Shown in pieces: positions 59,097 through 64,000 of a stretch of 64,000 nt of DNA. The translations under genes and the position numbers were made by a program. Within the stretch, counting starts at the first letter, position 1, and each line of letters begins with the position of its first letter. Origin of the DNA: Dipteris shenzhenensis (Eukaryota; Polypodiophyta; Polypodiopsida; Gleicheniales). The notes beneath the pieces were generated by a model. It was given only the letters and a program-made list of their open reading frames with translations, was not told the DNA's origin and made no database searches. The stretch lies in the NCBI GenBank assembly GCA_047967505.1, contig CM106539.1, one strand, 5' to 3'.

Positions 59097-59583
59097 TGTT
59101 AAGCATCCTGGCGTGAACTTCACGCGTCGTGGGGATCTTGCAACCTGCCGCTTGTGAGAGCTCAACCTCCAAGCTACTTCCTTGTGGGAGCCGATTCTCG
59201 GAGTCGTGGCGGTGTTGTCACAGGCACCATCCTCGGATTCTAACTCTTTGCTACACACGATTGTAAGGGGGGAGAGGGATGAGAAGAAGAGAAGGGAGAA
59301 TCACGAGTGTGGTGAAGGGGGAAACGATCTTAAGCGTGGAAGCAATGGAAGAAGGGAGACAAAGCACAACGCAAGAGTGATGGAAGTAGTGCTCTCTATT
59401 CCAAGCTTCAACAAGGAAGAATGAAGACCAAGTCAACTCCTTGGCCTTTTATACATACACCTTTTGAAGGGAGGTTTAACCCTAAAAATGGCCTAAGCCC
59501 TTATTGCCCTATTCTACCCTTATTGGCCCATGGCCTATGATGAATGGAATTACAAATGAATGGGCTATGTTACTTGTGTAACA
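59097..59583 (-). repeat. 5' LTR of the 15.9-kb gypsy element
   Basis: 487 bp with TGTTA/TAACA ends. On the - strand, GTATAAAAGGCC near 59,450 is the likely TATA box, about 130 bp from the LTR start. It has a 9-bp insertion relative to the 3' LTR. Confidence 0.93.
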
Positions 59584-60110
59584 ATAGACATGCAAATGTT
59601 GCTATGCATCCTTCAGACTGTGCATTTCCTAAACCACTGCATGACCAATCAATCATAGTATTAGCAGGGATTTGAACAATTATGTAGTTGTAATTGATAG
59701 AAGTTAAAAGGGGAAGTGGTGTAATGCTGAGTAGAAGAGAAGGGGCTTCTTTATGTAGCCTAAATAGATGTATTGATGATCCACCATCACAGTTTTCTGG
59801 TATATATCTATGAGTGATACATGTATCTTCACTTTTGATCAATTATGAAGAAAATTGTGTTGCATTTTCTATTCTATTTTTGGATTACTGTGTACAATGT
59901 CAAAGATCTATACTAAAGTCTTTTGCAATCTATGTTTCGATATTCAAACTCTATTGTGTTCACTATCACTATGATGTTTCTAAAGATGAATATGCAAAAC
60001 CAATTCTATGTTATTGCAATCTATGAAGAATTCAATCATTAATGTTGTTTTGTTACCAGTATTGGTAAGTTTATTAAGATGTTTGACATTCAATATCGGT
60101 TGTAGATCTT
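59584..60110. other. Flank of the gypsy element, nothing recognised
   Basis: AT-rich, no motif seen. Confidence 0.4.
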
Positions 60111-62050
60111 TATAGCCAACAATAATGTTCCAATTTTTTTACTAAAACCTTAGGAAGGCTTCTCATGGTTTGTTCTGAACTCACTTCATCTTCTAGTTCA
60201 ATAGGTGGTGTGGTCTTATAGGAAACTAACCTAACTTTCCCCCTTAGTTCCCCACTTAACCAATTGACTAAGTTCCGAGTTAGAATAGGATTTCCTCACA
60301 ATAGGGTAGTAAGTAGCACACTTACTTGATTAGACAAGAACGCTGCTAAGCTTTTTGTATCACATTGGTGTACGAGGTTTGACTTGTGTTGCCTCTTTGA
60401 GAGATGATTCTTCGAATCCATGTGAATGTAAGTTGTCTTCTAAGCCTTCCAAGTCTTCTAACTTTTCAAAATAAAGCACATAATCGACTTTTGAATCAAT
60501 CTTGGTCATTAGGGGTGGTCCCTCCCAAGACAAGATTGTAACCTTTAGTTTGATTTGAGCCAGCTTCTCTTCCTATGGTGGCTCTGGGGTCCCTTTAAGA
60601 GATGATTTTTTTGGTGTCGATACAACATGTGGTAAACATGGGATTTTTTAGGTCTAAGTTCTTATGTAGCATTGATTTCAAAGGAGACTTTGGAAGTCTC
60701 CAATGTTGTAGTCTTGGATTATAACTTCATCCTTTGCATTAATGCCTAGAATCCTTAAAGGTTTTCCTACTCTTTGATGAGTAAGCATACTTGGATGAAT
60801 GGTCTTAGGACCCATGTTCTCTTGTACACACTTCTCAAATTTCTCTTGGCATTCTTGAACCAAGGCTCGAGTTGCCACTAGCTTGTCCTTCTCAATCCAA
60901 GGATTAGGGTATTCACCCATGCCCTTGGCATATGTGGTTGTGCTTGGCCTAAGTCTTGAGGTGTAAAAAACATGGTTACGTTAGTATACTTCAAAGACAA
61001 AGATCACTCCGCTCCGGCAAGTTGAGGTTTTTGTTAGAGATTCTTTCTCTGCATCAATAGCCTGTGTGATTTTATTTTACCACTCTTGGTTTTAAAACCT
61101 TTTGATTTCTTCTTCTTCTTCTTGCATAATACTTGGTTGGGGTGGTTGAGGTGGTAATACTAGCAGAGGGAGAGGTACATTGGGTCCACAGTATTATCAA
61201 TTGCTCTAAACAAGCTATGTGTTTGGTAGTGCAGGAAGTGCCAATTGTTGGGTCCCATTTAACAACTTAGGTTGTTGATAGCATGGGTATCGATACTGAT
61301 TGGTACCATAATTTTCCCATTTTTTATAGTGAGCACAATACCTCTATTGCCTCGAGAACAAGTGTGGCATTTCATGGTCATAGGGCTTTGATAGCACATA
61401 GCACACCAAACATGATCGTCTGGGGTATAGGTGGGCATTAGCTTGTGTCAAGTCTTTTCCAAGACTAGGTTGGATTTTGTTTCTAAGCCTACATGCCAAA
61501 TCTTCCATCATCTTTTCATGCCAAAGATTATGTGCCCCTCATATTATCATCTAGCTTAATAGCCATCTTAACAGTTAATTCAAATGATATAGGGTCCAAA
61601 ATGTTTAGCTAGTCATGAAGCTTTTTATTTGGGAGTGCTTTTATGGAGGAAACGAGGAAAAGGCAATTTGTTTAAATGTCTTTGCCCCATTATAGATTCT
61701 TGATTCTACTAATGAGATCTTGGAGAGACTCATCAAACTTTTTCTCTATCTTATATAATTGCTCAATTGGACTCCATCTTGGCCCAATACCTGAAAATCC
61801 CGCTATGAAGGACTTCCGCAGGGCAACAAATTTGATTTTACCTTCTGGCCCTAAAGTTCTAACCCAAGTGCCAGCCTTATTGTCCACTGACAAGCCAAGG
61901 GCTTCCACCTTTGTGAGCTCACCCACTTCTCCAAAAGCATGGAAAATTTGTTCAAATTGTTCCATATACTCAATTAAATCTTCATTCCCCTTTAACATTT
62001 GGTATATTTGAGTATGTGGACTAGCTTGACTCTGGAATTGACCTCTCTAC
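60110..62050 (-). pseudogene. Third gypsy gag-protease remnant, same broad family
   Basis: On the - strand, 61,998-61,690 gives a capsid-type core (LIEYMEQFEQIF, DNKAGTWVRTL, FSGIGPRWSPIEQL). A YTPDDHVWCAMC cysteine cluster lies near 61,430-61,390. The frame 60,920-60,678 begins MGEYPNPWIEKDKLVATRAL, matching FHEYPNPI and the following block at 55.1 kb. The order is the same as in the 15.9-kb element but the sequence is well diverged and broken. Confidence 0.75.
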
Positions 62051-62397
62051 TACTAGTGCAGGTCCTTTTCCAATGGCATAGGATGTACAGTACAAATTGT
62101 CAATGCATATGGCATAGAAGGAACTGGTGATATAGGAACATAAATCATGGCTGGAAGTGTTACTTGGGATTGTGCTTAATGGCTAACAAAGCGACAAGAT
62201 TGGCTTAGAGGATGCTTAGAACACTTACTAGACACAATGAGAGAAGAGAGAATTAAGTTTTATTTGCTTATAGGAAAGGTGATTTTATAAGGCAAAAAGA
62301 CCATGTTGGAAGTACCTAGTTGACCAACTTCCAACCACATTGATTCCTATGAATAATATGATGAGTACATCAATTATTCTGATGAGAGGCAATATGA

Positions 62398-62990
62398 ATG
62401 TATATCAAAAGTACTACCATGTCTGAAGACGAAGAGAAGGAATTCCCCAATGTTTCAAAAGGAGAGTTCATAAACAAGTTGGATACAAATCTCGCAAAAC
62501 AAGAAAAGGTACAATTTTCTAAGATGTTTGATAAAATTTACGAAGCCTTTTGCTATAGACCACAAGCAGATGAGAGGTGCCAAGAATTAGATGCATGAGA
62601 TCAAATTAAATGAGGGAATAAAGCCAATGATCCAAAAATTAAGAAGACTAGGAACTATATATCAACAAGTTCTTAAGCAAGAAGTTAAGAACTTGTGGGA
62701 AGCTAGATTTATCTATCTGCTAGATGATGCTGAGTTAATTTCTCTGGTGCTCATTGTCTCAAATAAGTTCTTCAAAAAGTGGAGAGTCTACATGGCCTTC
62801 AAGCCACATGATGCCACAACAATAAGATATCACTATCTGATGCCACTTCAAGATGAAATATTGGATGGGGTTGTAGGGCATGAAAGGTATAACATCTGTG
62901 ATGGCTAGTATTGCTCTAGAAGGTACAAGGTAATGCCTTTTGAACTAAGCATTATGGTCCTACCAAATCATAGAAAAGATGGCAACTGGT
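62398..62990 (+). pseudogene. Gypsy RT fragment, + orientation
   Basis: Two frames, 62,398-62,598 and 62,591-62,908, give the RT N-terminus. First is HEIKLNEGIKPMIQKLRR, then VKNLWEARFIY, WRVYMAFKPHDATTIRYHY and LPLQDEILDGVVGHERY-like residues (actual MPLQDEILDG). This ends at about KVMPFEL (62,930). The rest of RT is missing. It faces the opposite way to the gag remnant beside it, so it is a separate element. Confidence 0.82.
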
Positions 62991-63620
62991 TCTTCACATT
63001 TTCAACTAGTATATGTGTTAACCCATATTCGGGTATTGGCCATCCATGTACTGGTGTATTAGAGCTCTATTGCACACATTGATATATTATTTGATGGACA
63101 TAGCATACTTTTAGTGCACACATTTGATATATTTTGCACATATCCTATGGTGTATACCTTGAGAAATTGTGCACACATTATTGGTGTACATTAACCTATG
63201 GTGTAGACATTAGGAAGGTGGATCACATGCCCCCCACATGGGTATCTTGCTCCTCATCAGTTGTATTTTGTGGTCGTGTCTTGTCATGACATGTGGTACG
63301 GAGGATAGTCCTCACAAATCTATATATTGAGGGCAAGGTGATGAGTTCTTAACTCCTGTGGCCCTAGTTTTGCAGTCCACTCTTGTGTATGCTCTTGTAT
63401 AGCTTCTCTTGAGTGCTTTCCTTAGTTTAGTTCTTTTCAGTTTTTTCTTTAAGCATTGTGCTTGCTTCACTTTAGTATGAGGGACTTATGAGTTGCATGC
63501 TTGAGAGTGTGTTTCCCTTATGAGTGTGTGAGGCTTGTGAGAGTTTCATACTTCCATTGCTTGTAAGGTTCCCTTTTGTAATGTTTGTACCAACCATGGT
63601 GTGTGTATTGCATTGAGATG
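62991..63620. other. Probable LTR or leader sequence, unassigned
   Basis: Contains repeated GCACACAT-GATATAT words (63,070-63,180) and a TCTATATATTGAGG TATA-like site near 63,320. It may be an LTR but I could not fix the borders. Confidence 0.35.
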
Positions 63621-63627
63621 CATACCT

Positions 63628-64000
63628 TGAAAAGATTATGGGGGAGAGAGATGAGAACTCGTTTGCAGTAACTTTCTTCTTCACAATGAGCAAGAGGTGG
63701 AGGCTAAAACTCTTCTATCTTCTTACTTGAAAATCACACACAACAAAGTATACATATAAAAGGCTATGAACACTCTATGAATAAGTGTCCTACTAACTCT
63801 AGGTAAGTGGTTCCTAGTGTGAACCCAAACCCCTAGGGTGCCAACTCCCTTTAGTAAACAAACATATTAAAATCTTAAGTATGAGATGAATTAAAAAACA
63901 TGCCATGAATAACATTTAATAATATTAGCATGGTTGTATTCCACACTAAGAGAGCTTTCAATATGCCTTTACAGCTTGAAATTTGAATAACATATGACAA
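63628..64000 (-). repeat. Copia LTR fragment related to the inner copia LTR, cut by window end
   Basis: TGAAAAGATTATGGGGGAGA at 63,628, then GAGGTGGAGGCTAAAAC and a TTCTTACTTG-AAA-ACACACAA block, parallel the LTR at 7,873 (TGTGAAGATAGTGGGAGG, GGTGGAGGCTGAAAAC, CTTCTTAGTTGTGAAA). A PBS-like TTGAGATGCATACC precedes it, so it would be the 5' LTR of a leftward element. Confidence 0.6.

Larger units (their letters stand above)
43703..59583 (-). mobile_element. 15.9-kb Ty3/gypsy element with a second protease-like domain and a large extra ORF
   Basis: It is bounded by LTRs 43,703-44,181 and 59,097-59,583 (TGTTA...TAACA ends). A PBS follows the right LTR and a PPT precedes the left one. Read on the - strand it holds a leader with motif cluster, leader ORF, gag, protease, RT, RNase H, integrase, a second protease-like domain, a QEPT-repeat tail, a second motif cluster, a large extra ORF and the 3' LTR. 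The LTRs differ at roughly 22 positions plus two short indels by eye (about 95% identity). I see no target site duplication: TTTTT lies on the left and ATAGA on the right. The PBS is like that of Athila elements, which also carry extra 3' coding sequence, but the lineage needs a tree. Confidence 0.9.

Noticed and set aside
1-64000. tRNA, rRNA, CRISPR array, riboswitch or bacterial operon
   Set aside because: I looked for cloverleaf boxes, regular spacer arrays and rRNA cores and found none. The gene structure is that of a plant nuclear genome.

Overview
This window is nuclear DNA of a land plant, probably a seed plant with a large, repeat-rich genome. A gymnosperm is my best guess, but nothing here proves it. 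The evidence is one intact intron-rich plant gene, a first exon of a second plant gene, a kelch pseudogene, and about 75% retrotransposon-derived sequence of several ages, some of it nested. I see no bacterial-type operons, CRISPR array, rRNA or tRNA genes.

Layout. (1) 1-11,722: an old, decayed Ty1/copia element on the + strand, whose 5' LTR is cut by the window edge. It is split at 2,650 by a young, complete copia element on the - strand (2,655-8,225) with two 353-bp LTRs and a GTAGA target-site duplication. (2) 11,723-15,900: AT-rich intergenic DNA with three small tandem duplications. (3) About 15,900-22,517: a complete DA1-family gene on the + strand (two UIMs, LIM domains, HELMH peptidase motif). 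I spliced it into 11 exons giving 488 codons with every junction in phase. (4) 24,218-24,989: an F-box/kelch-like pseudogene (-). (5) 25,929-26,469: exon 1 of an RNFT-type membrane RING E3 ligase (+), with a good splice donor but no recognisable exon 2 in the window. (6) 26,716-30,940: Helitron remnants (+) with the Rep HUH and two-tyrosine motifs, plus a 305-312 bp minisatellite. (7) 31,080-38,895: a decayed Ty3/gypsy gag (-), a strongly strand-skewed G/T-rich block, and an LTR with PBS. (8) 39,000-43,680: remnants of a copia LTR, a second gypsy LTR/leader (+), an integrase fragment, and a solo LTR that forms a near-perfect palindrome with the next element. (9) 43,703-59,583: a 15.9-kb Ty3/gypsy element (-) with LTRs, PBS, PPT and all pol domains. 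(10) 60,100-64,000: further gypsy and copia fragments.

The most unusual object is the 15.9-kb gypsy element. Its Gag carries up to five shortened zinc knuckles. A second retropepsin-like domain sits after the integrase, followed by a tail with a repeated QEPT motif. A further reading frame of about 1,190 codons with a central coiled coil, which matches no family I know, lies between pol and the 3' LTR. Its non-coding parts, both the 5' leader and the spacer before that extra frame, are studded with a short motif close to TAATGCAGCGCC. The same cluster occurs in the leader of a second copy at 42 kb. Stop codons and a few frameshifts show that this copy is dead, but the architecture can still be read.

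Limits: all alignments and translations were done by eye. Boundaries of old elements are approximate. Assignment to Athila/Tat-like gypsy elements rests on the PBS type and general layout only.
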